Source of the DNA: Arthrobacter sp. Hiyo4
GTDB lineage: Bacteria > Actinomycetota > Actinomycetes > Actinomycetales > Micrococcaceae
Direction: 5' to 3'
NCBI GenBank assembly: GCA_002370555.1
Contig: AP014718.1
Span: forward strand, 248,001 to 312,000
Length of the DNA: 64,000 nt
Shown here: piece after piece, positions 1 to 11,219 of the stretch
Position numbering within the stretch: position 1 is the stretch's first letter
Layout of the letters: each line of letters starts with the position of its first letter
The notes under the pieces: model-generated
The model's input: the letters and a program-made list of their open reading frames with translations, nothing else
Database searches by the model: none
Told to the model about the DNA's origin: nothing
Translations under genes and position numbers: made by a program

Positions 1-769
1 TCACCGCGGCCGGAATGGAGCCGTGGAAGCCCTTGGGTGAGAGCTCGAACGTGCTCCCCGGGACGGCCGCATGAAGGCGCTGGGCCGTGACTTTGTAGTA
101 GCCCGGGCTCTTGCCGCCCACCATAAAGTGCGTGTTGGCGGGAAGGACGGCGAAGTTCCTGACATGCTCGGCTTCGTCGTACGCGGCGCGCAGTTCGCCC
201 ACGCCCGTGGGCATCAGCTCGCGGAGCATCTTGTTCACCTTCGTGCGGGACACCACGGCCATCAGCCCTGCCAGGACCGGCTCGGGAACCTTTGAAAGCG
301 CGGTGCCCGGCTGCATGCCCTTTTTCATCCGGGCCATGGCATGCCCCACCTTGCCGGCGTTCACCGCCGCCTCGTAGACCGCCAGCTTGTCCGGTTCGTA
401 CGGGGTGCCCGCGAACTCCTGGACGGCGTTCAGCGCCACCGACCCGCCCAGGCTGTGGCCCAGGACGTTGCGGGCGCCCGTGGCATCCATGACCGTGCGG
501 ACATCGGCAATCTCCGTGGCCATGGAATAGTCGGCCGGCTGCTCGGTGGAGTTGCCCCTACCGCGCCTGTCATAGACATCCACGGCCCACCCGTCGCCCA
601 GCCCGTCGGCCAATGCCATCGAGAACGGCCGGTAGATCAGGGCGGTGAGGAAGGCACCGCCGATGACCACCACCCGGCGTTCTCCCGGCGCATCCTCGGT
701 TCCGTAGCTGTACAAAGCCAGCCTGCCGCCGTCGTGAGTGGGCACTTCCTGTTCTTTCACGCTCCTCAT
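1..769 (-). CDS. alpha/beta hydrolase, C-terminus beyond the window edge
   Basis: Read on the minus strand from ATG at 769, the frame stays open to base 1, so the C-terminus lies outside the window. The protein has the alpha/beta-hydrolase layout: an early VIGGAF segment where the oxyanion region is expected, a YDRRGRGNS motif, then the nucleophile elbow GHSLGGS with the catalytic serine, and a late histidine region (GFHGS). GTG at 760 is an alternative start. It is a tandem paralogue of the next gene (808-1691). Substrate is unknown; esterase-like or haloperoxidase-like enzymes share this fold. Family is firm, function is not. Confidence 0.8.
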   Translation of the reverse strand, partial: MRSVKEQEVPTHDGGRLALYSYGTEDAPGERRVVVIGGAFLTALIYRPFSMALADGLGDGWAVDVYDRRGRGNSTEQPADYSMATEIADVRTVMDATGARNVLGHSLGGSVALNAVQEFAGTPYEPDKLAVYEAAVNAGKVGHAMARMKKGMQPGTALSKVPEPVLAGLMAVVSRTKVNKMLRELMPTGVGELRAAYDEAEHVRNFAVLPANTHFMVGGKSPGYYKVTAQRLHAAVPGSTFELSPKGFHGSIPAAV

Positions 770-807
770 CCTAGGCGCGCGGCAAAGCTCCCCATCGGCG
801 AAGCGGC

Positions 808-1691
808 CTACCGGCGCCTCCCCAGCTTTCGGGCCTGGCCGTCGCTGCCGTTGATGAACCGGGCAATCCGCACGGCCAGCCCCTTGCCGGGACGGATGGG
901 ACCCTCGTGCAGCTGGCCGGGGACCACCTGGAAGTTGATGGACGGCACCGCGGCGGCCAGTTGCCGGCCGGTCTCGGCAAAGTACGCCGGACTCCAGCCG
1001 CCGCTGAGCATCAGGACGGGTGTGGTGAGGGCGGTGAAATGGTCCAGTTCGGCTTCGGCGTCGAGTACGGCACGCATTTCGCTGACGGCGGTGGGCAGCA
1101 GCTGGCGCATCTCCGCGCCCAGGTTGGTCCTTGCCGAGAGGATGCTCAGCATCCGCAGCGCGCCGAGCGGGAGGTAGGACAGCGGGCCCGCCGTGGCCAG
1201 GCCCTGGACCAGGTGCGCCCAGGCGTGGTTGAGCTGGCCCGCCGTGACGGCATCCTCAAGCTCCGGCCGCCAGCGGTGGCTCAGGTTTCCGGACAGCGAC
1301 ACCGCGGCGTCATAGGTCACCAGCCGGCCCACGGGCAGGGTCCGGGCCGCCTGCAGCGCCACGAAACCGCCGTAACTGTGGGCCACCACGTCCGTCGCGC
1401 CGGTCTGGCGCATGACCGCCGCAAGGTCGCTGACCTCCGTCTCCACCGAATAATCCGCCGGCTGCGGGCTGACCCCGCCCTGCCACGCCGGTTGTAGCAG
1501 TGCACCGGCCGGCCCAGCAGGACGCTGAGCTTCCGGGCAAAAGGCCGGTAGAGGGCGTCGGTGACCAAAGTGCCGTGGATGAGTACGACGCCGGGAGGTC
1601 CCGCCGTCGTCTGGTCCAGTCCCGCGGGGGTTCGGAAGGAATGCACGTCGAGGCGCCCGCCGTCCTCCGCTTCAACTTTCCACGTCTCCAC
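808..1691 (-). CDS. alpha/beta hydrolase, tandem paralogue, one frame break
   Basis: Starts at METWKVEAEDGG (ATG at 1691) and ends at 808. It carries the same landmarks as its neighbour: VVLIHGTLV near the N-terminus, YNRRGRAG, the nucleophile elbow AHSYGGF, and a late GQLHEGP histidine region. The frame breaks near 1475, where a run of three G (minus strand) should be four. Adding one base joins the two pieces into about 294 residues with the expected GVSPQPADYSVET segment. Gene 1-769 lies directly downstream on the same strand, so the two probably form an operon after local duplication. AHS replaces the usual GHS before the elbow tyrosine. Substrate unknown. Confidence 0.78.
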
Positions 1692-1758
1692 AGCCCGAGT
1701 CTATGCCTGGGCGTCTGCCGGGAGCCGGTGGCGCGAATGCCCGGTAAACTTGGGGATT

Positions 1759-3290
1759 GTGACTTCCCAAAACACCCCACCCCAAAAAATGCCCCAGAGC
1801 CGCTCGACGCCAGCGAGCAGATGCGCATCCGCATGGACAAGCGCGCCAAGCTGATCGGGCGTGGCACGGAGGCATATCCGGTGGGTGTGGACCGCACGCA
1901 TTCCCTCACGGAGATCCGCGAAAAGTACGCGCACCTTGAGGCTGACGACACCACAGGCGACGTAGTAGGCGTCACCGGCCGCGTGGTTTTTGTGCGCAAC
2001 ACCGGCAAGCTCTGCTTCGCCACGCTCCAGGAAGGCGGCGTTGACGGCAAGGGCACCCGGCTCCAGGCGATGCTCAGCCTGGCCAACGTGGGCGAGGAAG
2101 CGCTCGCGGACTGGAAGGCGCTGGTCGACCTGGGCGACCACGTGTTCATCAAGGGCGAGGTCATTTCCTCCCGCCGCGGCGAGCTGTCCGTCATGGCCGA
2201 GTCCTGGTCCATGGCCTCCAAAGCACTCCGCCCGCTGCCGGTGCTGCACGCGGAACTAAACGAGGAAACCCGCGTCCGCCAGCGCTATGTTGACCTGATG
2301 GTGCGCGACGAAGCCCGGGAAATGGTCTACACCCGCGCCGCAATCACCCGGTCCATCCGCGAGAGCCTGCACCGCCACAGCTACGTCGAGGTGGAAACCC
2401 CCATCCTGCAGCTGGTCCACGGCGGCGCCCTGGCCCGCCCGTTCGAGACGCACATGAACGCGTTCGACCAGAAGATGACCCTCCGCATCGCCACCGAGCT
2501 TTACCTCAAGCGTGCTGTCGTGGGCGGGATCGACCGGGTCTACGACATGGGCCGCGTCTTCCGCAACGAAGGCGTGGACTCCACCCACAGCCCCGAATTC
2601 ACCACCCTTGAGTGCTACGAGGCCTGGGCGGACCAGTTCGTCATGGCCGAGCGCATTAAGGAGATCATCCTCGACGCCGCTGACGCCGTGGGTGTGGGCC
2701 GAACCATCCAGACTGAAGCCGGGGAGATCAACCTCGACGGCGACTGGGCTTGGGTTTCGGTCTACCCGGGACTGTCCGACGCCGTTGGCCAGGAAGTCAC
2801 GCCGGACACTTCGCTTGAGGTGCTGCGCGAAATCGCCCAAAAGCACGAGGTCAAGGTGGACCCGAAGTGGGACGCCGAGAAACTGGCCGTGGAACTGTTC
2901 GGCGAAATCGTGGAGCCCACGCTCCTGAACCCCACGTTTGTGTACGACTATCCGCCGTCTGCCCAGCCGCTGGCCCGCCCGCACCGTGAGGACGGCCGGC
3001 TGATCGAAGCCTGGGACCTCATCATCGGCGGGATGGAACGCGGCACGGCCTTCTCCGAGCTGATCGACCCCGTCATCCAGCGCGAGCGGCTGACCGAACA
3101 GTCGCGGCACGCTGCCGCGGGCGATGTCGAGGCCATGCAGCTGGACGAGGACTTCCTGCGGGCCCTCGAATACGGCGCACCGCCCATGGGCGGCATCGGC
3201 TTGGGTATTGACCGGCTGGTGATGTTGTTCACCGGCGCCGGTATCCGCGAAACCATCCTTTTCCCGCTCCTCAAGCCCGAAGGCCACTAA
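1759..3290 (+). CDS. lysS: lysine--tRNA ligase, class II
   Basis: Attaches lysine to tRNA-Lys in the cytoplasm. The protein has an N-terminal OB-fold anticodon-binding region, then the class II catalytic core: VETPILQ (motif 1 area), GRVFRNEG (motif 2) and the C-terminal GGIGLGIDRLVMLFTG (motif 3). The most natural start is GTG at 1759 (VTSQNT), which needs one extra base in the C/A runs at about 1770-1790 to join the main frame. The next in-frame start is ATG at 1821. Corrected length is about 510 residues, normal for the family. There is no MprF-like membrane domain, so this is not LysX. The small membrane protein gene starts 3 bp after the stop. Confidence 0.93.
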
Positions 3291-3292
3291 TC

Positions 3293-3472
3293 ATGGAATA
3301 TGTAGCCGTACTCCTGCCCTCGCTGGTGGTTGGCCTACTTTTTTGGTTTGCCATGAAATCCATCTTCAATGCCGATAAGTCCGAGCGTAAGGCCGAAGCG
3401 CGGGCCCAGGCCGAGGCGGAATCGCGTTCCGCCGCGCCATTGAAGGAACAGAACCCGGAAACGGACAAATAG
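3293..3472 (+). CDS. small single-span membrane protein
   Basis: A 59-residue protein starting at MEYVAVLLPSLVVG, 2 bp after the lysS stop, so probably co-transcribed. One hydrophobic segment covers roughly residues 3-19 (LLPSLVVGLLFWFA), followed by a charged, alanine- and glutamate-rich tail (KSERKAEARAQAEAE), giving a type of tail-in-cytoplasm membrane peptide. I know of similar small ORFs between lysS and lsr2 in Arthrobacter relatives but no function. No catalytic motif is visible. Confidence 0.72.
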   Translation: MEYVAVLLPSLVVGLLFWFAMKSIFNADKSERKAEARAQAEAESRSAAPLKEQNPETDK

Positions 3473-3617
3473 CTCGAAAGAGCTTTCTGCGGGTTCCTGC
3501 GGATTTCCACAGGAACCATCCGACGCTTTGACGCGTTGCCATTAAGAGGTTCATACTTTTAATAGGAACATCCTCATTTTCTGACAACCGAACCTTTCCA
3601 AGAGGAAGACATATTTA
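3473..3617 (+). promoter_or_regulatory. lsr2 upstream region with a small inverted repeat
   Basis: This 145 bp gap is more AT-rich than its surroundings. It holds an 8-bp perfect inverted repeat (GGTTCCTG at 3492-3499 and CAGGAACC at 3510-3517). Downstream are AT-rich stretches (ATACTTTTAATAGG near 3553) and a GGAAGACAT ribosome-binding region just before lsr2. It probably contains the lsr2 promoter; the role of the repeat is not known. Confidence 0.35.
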
Positions 3618-3947
3618 ATGGCACAGAAAGTAAACATCATCCTCGTCGATGATCTGGATGGGGGATCTGCGGACGAGAACGTCCGTTTTGGCCTCGATGG
3701 GGTCAGCTACGAAATCGATCTGTCCTCGGCCAACGCGGCCGAGCTCCGTTCTGCCCTGGAGCGCTTCGTTGCCGCCGGGCGCAAGACCTCGGCCGGCAGA
3801 GCCACCCGCACCAAAGCGGTGGTAGGCCCTCGTACCAACGACTCCGCGCAGATCCGTCAATGGGCGCGGGATAACGGCTATACGGTAAACAGTCGCGGCC
3901 GAATTCAGGCTGAAATCCAGGAAGCCTACCAAAAGGCAAATTCCTGA
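3618..3947 (+). CDS. lsr2: Lsr2 nucleoid-associated silencing protein
   Basis: Lsr2 is the actinobacterial H-NS-like protein that bridges DNA and silences AT-rich, often acquired genes. The 109-residue length is typical. The N-terminal dimerisation domain starts AQKVNIILVDDLDGG. The C-terminal DNA-binding domain ends in NDSAQIRQWARDNGYTV, in which the usual AT-hook-like RGR motif is visible as NSRGRI. The frame is intact. A strong terminator follows at once (3975-4010), so lsr2 is likely a single-gene unit separate from clpC. Confidence 0.97.
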   Translation: MAQKVNIILVDDLDGGSADENVRFGLDGVSYEIDLSSANAAELRSALERFVAAGRKTSAGRATRTKAVVGPRTNDSAQIRQWARDNGYTVNSRGRIQAEIQEAYQKANS

Positions 3948-3974
3948 CCTCCGCCTCTCCGGCTTAGTATTAGG

Positions 3975-4010
3975 CCCTGTCTTCACCTTCGGGTGGGGGC
4001 AGGGTTTTTT
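3975..4010 (+). terminator. rho-independent terminator after lsr2
   Basis: The stem CCCTG..CACC / GGTG..CAGGG has a TTCG loop and is followed directly by six T residues (4005-4010), 28 bp after the lsr2 stop. This is a textbook intrinsic terminator. Confidence 0.9.
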
Positions 4011-4204
4011 GATGCCAATTGTGAATGGGTAAAGACGGGCCTGGATATGCGCAAAAACGTTGCTGACTAACGGCCTCCGGGCGTACCGGTGAGCTAATCG
4101 TCGCGCAATTTCCGTGGGATGAGCCGGCGATTCGGTTTGAGCCTTCGGTCTGGGACACCCGCTCGAATTCGTCCGCTCGAATGTATACGCGGCGGGAGTC
4201 TGGA

Positions 4205-4600
4205 ATGTCTGGAATTAGCGGGCCTCGGCGATTTACGGCAGTCCTGGCGGCACTCCTACTGTTTTTGGCGGCACCACTCGGTGCTCCGGCCTACGCGGAC
4301 CCGAACAGCGAGTCAGCCAGCGTCCTTCTGGAATCCCCGGAAATCACATGGTCCTAATCAATGACAGTTCGGCCTTTGTCTGTCACGCCGCCGGACATTG
4401 TGTATGAAGTGTTTGATACGACCGATGACGGCCCAAGAGCCGGTGGACACCCAGACGGTCCCCTAAGATCAAGGCCACCGCCGACGGTTACCGGGAGAGC
4501 TGGTACACCTCATCATCGGGCCGCGTGAGCCCCCTGGAATACCGACGGTGGCAGCCGGCAGCCCCGGCTTTGGAGACGCCGGGCGGCCCCTGACCGTTCA
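4205..4600 (+). pseudogene. decayed secreted protein gene
   Basis: ATG at 4205 opens a clear signal peptide (charged RR, then AVLAALLLFLAAPLGAPAYA, then ADPNSE) but the frame stops at 4357 after 50 residues. Downstream, other frames carry pieces that read like the same kind of protein: VTPPDIVYEVFDTTDDG near 4385-4435 and KIKATADGYRESWYTSSSG near 4465-4525. The latter resembles the repeated Ig-like wall-associated modules of Arthrobacter exoproteins. I read this as a broken gene with several indels or deletions. The end coordinate is approximate. A genuine 50-residue secreted peptide is the alternative. Confidence 0.5.
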
Positions 4601-4656
4601 ACCTGCGCTTCTACCGCGGGCTCGATGCTGCACTTTGCACGCGTCATGTTTCCCCT

Positions 4657-4691
4657 GTGGCGAACACGCTCCCCAAGTGGGGGTCCGCCAC
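4657..4691 (+). promoter_or_regulatory. inverted repeat upstream of clpC
   Basis: GTGGCGAAC (4657-4665) and GTCCGCCAC (4683-4691) form an 8-of-9 inverted repeat around a shorter CTCCCC/GGGG(G)T pair. It ends about 38 bp before the clpC start. The GGCGAAC half-sites recall ClgR-type boxes of actinobacterial clp promoters, but the spacing is wider than the consensus I know, so the assignment is tentative. Confidence 0.3.
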
Positions 4692-4729
4692 GTAGCATCA
4701 AAGTACGTCGTAGCTAGGAGTGTGGCGAA

Positions 4730-7219
<2,490 letters not shown>

Positions 7220-7230
7220 ACCAAGACAGC

Positions 7231-7270
7231 AAAGGCCCGCCCGCTCCCCAAAGGAGCAGGCGGGGCCTTT
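7231..7270 (+). terminator. terminator after clpC
   Basis: AAAGGCCCGCCCGCTCC and GGAGCAGGCGGGGCCTTT form a long near-perfect stem with a short CCAAA loop, starting 12 bp after the corrected clpC stop. The T residues lie in the 3' arm, as is common in GC-rich actinobacteria. Confidence 0.85.
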
Positions 7271-7339
7271 GCCTTGTCCGGGTCCTCGTCCATGCCATGC
7301 CCCGGCGCGGTCTGCGCAAGACACCAGGCCTTCAGCTAT

Positions 7340-7629
7340 CCACCATCGCCATGTGCACGAGCCTCACTACCATCTCGTTCCGGCGCCGGACGGCGACGAG
7401 GATTGCTACTCGATCGGCTTCTACTGCGCCGACTCGGACGCTCCTATTGCGCGCGCCGAGCGGATAGGGGCTACCGTTCGGGAGCCGCTGTCCACATTTG
7501 TCTCAGGAGACCGATTCGCCAGCATCCGGGACCACTAAAGTGTGGGCTGGTCCATCATGACTCGGGTGGAGGATCTCCGAAGAGGAAAGCACCCAGCGCA
7601 TCGCCGACTGGGCCGCCAAGCTAGGCTGA
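7340..7629 (+). pseudogene. C-terminal remnant of a VOC/PhnB-like protein
   Basis: One frame carries [20 protein letters not shown] and [18 protein letters not shown], which match the second half of PhnB/glyoxalase-like VOC proteins. It then breaks. The next frame continues with GWSIMTRVEDL and a third with SEEESTQRIADWAAKLG before a stop at 7627-7629. The last breaks look like single-base losses, but the N-terminal half of the fold is missing altogether upstream, so this is a true fragment. The left boundary is approximate. Confidence 0.65.
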
Positions 7630-7683
7630 GTGCATCGTTTGGGAGCGCCCGAAGCCACTGAACCGCCACCGTAGGATTGTGGA

Positions 7684-8199
7684 GTGACCGACTCTGACGC
7701 TTTCCGCATCCGTTCTGCACGTACCAGTGACGTGGCCGCCATCAAGAGCCTTGTGGCGCCGCTGGCTGAGCAGCGGATTCTGATGGCGAAAGAAACGGTT
7801 GCCTATTACGAGAGCCTCCAGGAGTTCCGGATCGCAGAAGCCGACGACGGCGAAGTCATCGGCTGCGGCGCCCTGCACGTTATGTGGGAGGATCTCGCCG
7901 AAGTCCGCACGCTGGCCGCATCGGACGCGTGGCGCGGCAAGGGTGTAGGGCACGTGCTGGTGGAAAGCCTGCTGGCCGAGGCCCGTGAACTGGGCGTGGC
8001 TCGGGTCTTCTGCCTTACCTTCGAGGTGGATTTTTTCAAGCGCCACGGCTTCGAGGTCATGGCCGACCAGACGGCCGTGGACCCGGTGGTCTACTCCGAG
8101 CTGCTGCGCTCCCATGACGAAGGCGTTGCCGAGTTCCTGGACCTGGCGCGGGTCAAGCCCAACACCCTGGGCAACACCCGCATGATCAAGACCCTCTAA
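7684..8199 (+). CDS. argA: amino-acid N-acetyltransferase (mycobacterial-type ArgA)
   Basis: A GNAT-fold enzyme predicted to make N-acetylglutamate, the first step of arginine synthesis. The protein starts FRIRSARTSDVAAIKSLV. It carries the acetyl-CoA binding loop RGKGVG and ends with the conserved EFLDLARVKPNTLGNTRMI, which I recognise from the short ArgA of Mycobacterium (Rv2747 type). GTG at 7684 starts 171 residues, normal for this short form. The frame is intact. It stands alone after the broken VOC gene. Confidence in the family is high; substrate preference (glutamate or glutamine) cannot be read. Confidence 0.85.
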   Translation: MTDSDAFRIRSARTSDVAAIKSLVAPLAEQRILMAKETVAYYESLQEFRIAEADDGEVIGCGALHVMWEDLAEVRTLAASDAWRGKGVGHVLVESLLAEARELGVARVFCLTFEVDFFKRHGFEVMADQTAVDPVVYSELLRSHDEGVAEFLDLARVKPNTLGNTRMIKTL

Positions 8200-8248
8200 G
8201 CACCCCCAATCACCCTGCCGCGGGCAACCGCGGGAAGAAGAAACCCTG

Positions 8249-8270
8249 CGACATAAATAGCTTTATGTCG
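8249..8270. promoter_or_regulatory. AT-rich perfect palindrome, candidate operator
   Basis: CGACATAAA (8249-8257) and TTTATGTCG (8262-8270) are a perfect 9-bp inverted repeat around TAGC, an unusually AT-rich block for this genome. It lies 50 bp after argA and about 170 bp before dhaK. It has no T-run, so it looks more like a repressor site than a terminator. I do not know the cognate regulator. Confidence 0.45.
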
Positions 8271-8311
8271 AATTGATGGATAAACTAACGAGGTTGCAGT
8301 GTGGGCCTGCC

Positions 8312-8343
8312 GTAAGGGACAGTCATTGGGGGCTGTCCCTTAC
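8312..8343. repeat. 11-bp perfect inverted repeat
   Basis: GTAAGGGACAG (8312-8322) and CTGTCCCTTAC (8333-8343) pair perfectly around a 10-nt loop. It could terminate argA transcription or fold in the dhaK leader; no T-run follows, so I leave the role open. Confidence 0.5.
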
Positions 8344-8441
8344 CGCTTCCGCCGCATCGTCGCAGGCTACCGGACTTCAGGCGGCGGTAGTAGGGTCAAA
8401 GTGTATCCTCCAGGACGCACCCACACCCTAGGAGTTCTGCC

Positions 8442-9441
8442 ATGAAAAAGCTCATCAATGATCCCCGTTCCGTGGTTGACGAATCCGTCGAGGGATTCGG
8501 TCTTGCCCACGCGGGACTTGTCACCGTCATCGCCGATCCGAAGTACGTCGCGCGTAAAGACGCGCCGGTGGCAGGGAAAGTCGGACTCGTTTCCGGAGGG
8601 GAAGCGGCCACGAGCCGCTCCACGCAGGGTTTGTCGGGCTGGGAATGCTCGACGCCGCCGTGCCGGGGCGGTGTTCACCTCGCCGACGCCGGACCAGATT
8701 CTTCCGGCGACGCTCGCCGTTAACTCGGGTGCCGGCGTCGTCCATATCGTGAAGAACTACACCGGCGACGTCCTGAACTTTGAGACCGCAGCGGAGCTGG
8801 CGCAGGCCGAAGGTGTGGACATTCGCACGGTCCTGGTCAATGACGACGTCGCGGTGGAGGACTCCCTGTATACCGCCGGCCGCCGCGGAGTGGGCGGCAC
8901 CGTTCTGGTCGAGAAAATCGCCGGCGCCGCCGCTGAGCGGGGCGATAGCCTTGATGCCGTGGCCGCGATCGGTGACCGCGTCAACAGCAACGTCCGCACC
9001 ATGGGGGTTGCGCTGTCCGCGTGCACAGTACCGCATGCGGGAACGCCCAGTTTCGACCTGGCGGATGATGAGATCGAGATCGGCATCGGCATCCATGGCG
9101 AGCCCGGCCGGCACAAAATCCCGTTGGAGAACGCTGACGGCATCACGGACCGCCTGCTGGACCCGGTCCTCAGCGACCTGGGCATCACCGGCGGCGAGAA
9201 AGTACTGCTGTTCGTCAACGGCATGGGCGGCACCCCCCTGAGCGAGCTGTACATCGTCTACCGCCGCGCTGCCCAGGTGATCGCAGAACGTGGAGCCGCC
9301 GTCGAACGCTCGCTGGTAGGGAACTACATCACGTCCCTGGAAATGCAGGGCTGCTCCATCTCGGTGCTCCGGCTCGACGATGAACTGACGCAGCTGTGGG
9401 ACGCTCCGGTGCACACCGCAGCCCTGCGTTGGGGCGTGTAA
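8442..9441 (+). CDS. dhaK: dihydroxyacetone kinase, DhaK subunit
   Basis: Binds dihydroxyacetone covalently through a histidine and receives phosphate from DhaL-ADP. The start [18 protein letters not shown] with an AGGAG ribosome-binding site at 8430 is typical. The GGGSGHEP motif (substrate histidine region is [10 protein letters not shown]) is recovered after adding one G near 8600. A second loss near 8665 sits in the run of four G at VPGAVF. Later hallmarks are [18 protein letters not shown] and the IGIHGEPGR loop. Corrected length 333 residues, normal. First gene of dhaKLM. Confidence 0.93.
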
Positions 9442-9443
9442 CC

Positions 9444-10075
9444 GTGGTGTTGGACGTGAAATGGGCCCTCAGATGGCTGACGCTCTGTGCCCAGGCGATG
9501 GCGGAAAACCGGGTGTGGCTCATCGAACTCGACCGTGCGATCGGGGACTCGGACCACGGCGAGAACATGGACCGCGGCTTCCAGGCGGTACTGGAGAAGC
9601 TGGCTGAAGCGCAGCCTGAGACGCCCGGAGCGGCCCTGAAGCTGACTGCCATGACCCTGATGTCCAAGGTGGGCGGCGCCGCAGGTCCCTTGTACGGAAC
9701 CGCGTTCCTGCGCGCTTCCACCGCTTTGGGCGATGCCGCAGAGATTGATCCGGGACGCCTTGCCGATGCATTGGTGGCTGCCCGTGACGGGATCGTGGCC
9801 AGGGGCAAGGCCGAGTCCGGCGACAAGACCATGGTGGATGCCTGGACCCCGCCGCGGAGGCTGCGCAGGCCGCCGCGGCGGACGGCGCTGGCAGCGTCCT
9901 TGGAGTTCTGGTCGCAGCCGCTGAGGCGGCTGAGGCCGGCGCCGTGGCCACCGAGCCCCTGATCGCCCGCAAGGGCCGCGCCAGTTACCTGGGGGAGCGG
10001 AGCGCGGGACACCGCGATCCGGGCGCCGCCTCCAGCGCCCTCATTCTGCGGGCCGCCGTTGGGGCCGCAGCGTGA
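9444..10075 (+). CDS. dhaL: dihydroxyacetone kinase, DhaL subunit
   Basis: The ADP-binding subunit that passes phosphate from DhaM to dihydroxyacetone on DhaK. Diagnostic segments are [18 protein letters not shown] (the Asp cluster that holds Mg-ADP) and [10 protein letters not shown]. One C is missing near 9848. After correction the C-terminus reads [24 protein letters not shown] (visible as [17 protein letters not shown]). It starts 2 bp after dhaK and its stop overlaps the dhaM start (GTGA at 10072-10075). Corrected length 210 residues. Confidence 0.92.
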
Positions 10076-10776
10076 CGGTGCGCCTGGTGGTGGTGTCCCA
10101 TAGCGAGAAAATAGCCGACGGCGCCGTGGAGCTTGCCGCCCAGATGGCGCCCGACGTCGTCATCCTCGCCGCCGGGGCACCGCCGACGGCAGGATCGGAA
10201 CGAGCCTGGAGAAAGTCATGTCTGCCCTGGACAAGGCGGCCGGCGGCGATGGCGTGGTGGTCCTGACGGACCTGGGATCTGCAGTGATGACGGCGGAATC
10301 GGCACTGGAGCTCGTGGAGGAGCCGGCGGGCGTGCTCCTGGCGGACGCGCCCCTGGTGGAAGGCCTCGTGGCTGCTGCCGTGGCCGCGCAGGGCGGCGCC
10401 GACGTGAAGGCAGTCAAACGTGCAGCCGAAGCCGTGTACGGATTGGGACCGGAGGTGGCGGCTGCTTCGCGGGGGCTCGCCGAAAGCACCGTGGCTGAAG
10501 GGTCCGTCACCGGTTCAGGGCCGGACTTCACCGGCGACTTCGAACTGGTGAATGAGGCCGGCATGCACGCCCGTCCGCCGCCAAGATCGCGGGCGGTCTG
10601 GCGTCCCTCAACGCCGAGGTCACGGTCAACGGCGTGGATGGCGCGTCAATGACGTCCCTGATGACCCTGGCGGCGGGCAAGGGATCCTTGCTCCATATCG
10701 AGGCCTGGGGCCCGACGCCGAGCGTGCCTTGAACTACGTCGGCGGCTTGGTGCAGGCAGGCTTCGGCGAGCCGTAG
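10072..10776 (+). CDS. dhaM: PTS-dependent dihydroxyacetone kinase phosphotransferase DhaM (EIIA-HPr fusion)
   Basis: Relays PTS phosphate to DhaL-ADP. The N-terminal half is an EIIA-mannose-like domain ([15 protein letters not shown] with the phospho-histidine; [15 protein letters not shown]). The C-terminal third is an HPr domain with the active-site motif [16 protein letters not shown]. Three single-base losses (near 10170, 10580 and 10708) must be repaired to see all of it. Corrected length 235 residues, so the EI-like third domain found in E. coli DhaM is absent; the two-domain EIIA-HPr form is known in other bacteria. Confidence 0.9.
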
Positions 10777-10793
10777 GTCGTGGCCTGGGTTGC

Positions 10794-11087
10794 CTATTTG
10801 ACCTGGCTGCGGCGGCCCAGACTGAAGGACCGCTTGTCCACGAGTAGGTACGTGCCGGCTCCCATCAGCAGGAAACCGGCGACGCCGACCACGATGATCT
10901 GCGTGCTGACCCCGACAATGAGCAACACCAGCCCGAACAGGCATCCGATGGCACCGAGGTAGATACGGCGCCCAAACCTGAGGCCCACGGAGCCTGTCGA
11001 GAGTTCCTCGGCGAGCCTCGGATCCTCTGCGGCCAGGCCCGATTCCAGCTCCTCGAGCTGTTTCCGCTCCCTATCTGAAAGTGGCAT
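10794..11087 (-). CDS. DUF3040 family membrane protein
   Basis: A 97-residue protein starting MPLSDRERKQLEELESGL, the signature opening of the actinobacterial DUF3040 family. A cytoplasmic acidic helix is followed by two hydrophobic segments (IYLGAIGCLFGLVLLIVG and IIVVGVAGFLLMGAGTYLLV) and a short basic tail. I start it at 11087 rather than the upstream ATG because the family begins at MPLS. Function unknown. It lies tail to tail with dhaM, 17 bp apart. Confidence 0.82.
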   Translation of the reverse strand: MPLSDRERKQLEELESGLAAEDPRLAEELSTGSVGLRFGRRIYLGAIGCLFGLVLLIVGVSTQIIVVGVAGFLLMGAGTYLLVDKRSFSLGRRSQVK

Positions 11088-11219
11088 CCTTACCCCTTCC
11101 CGGCGGGGAACCTGTTCTAAATCCAACGTTGCCGTTGCTGGTAATACAGACCGTAGAAGTGTCCTGAGTGGAAGTCAAGGGCGGGGTTTGGCGGGCTTAT
11201 TTGTCGCCGGCGAGGGCAG

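Noticed and set aside
1500..1758. Longer N-terminus of lysine--tRNA ligase
   Set aside because: The upstream open frame is antisense to the hydrolase gene; the natural start is GTG 1759 after a one-base repair.
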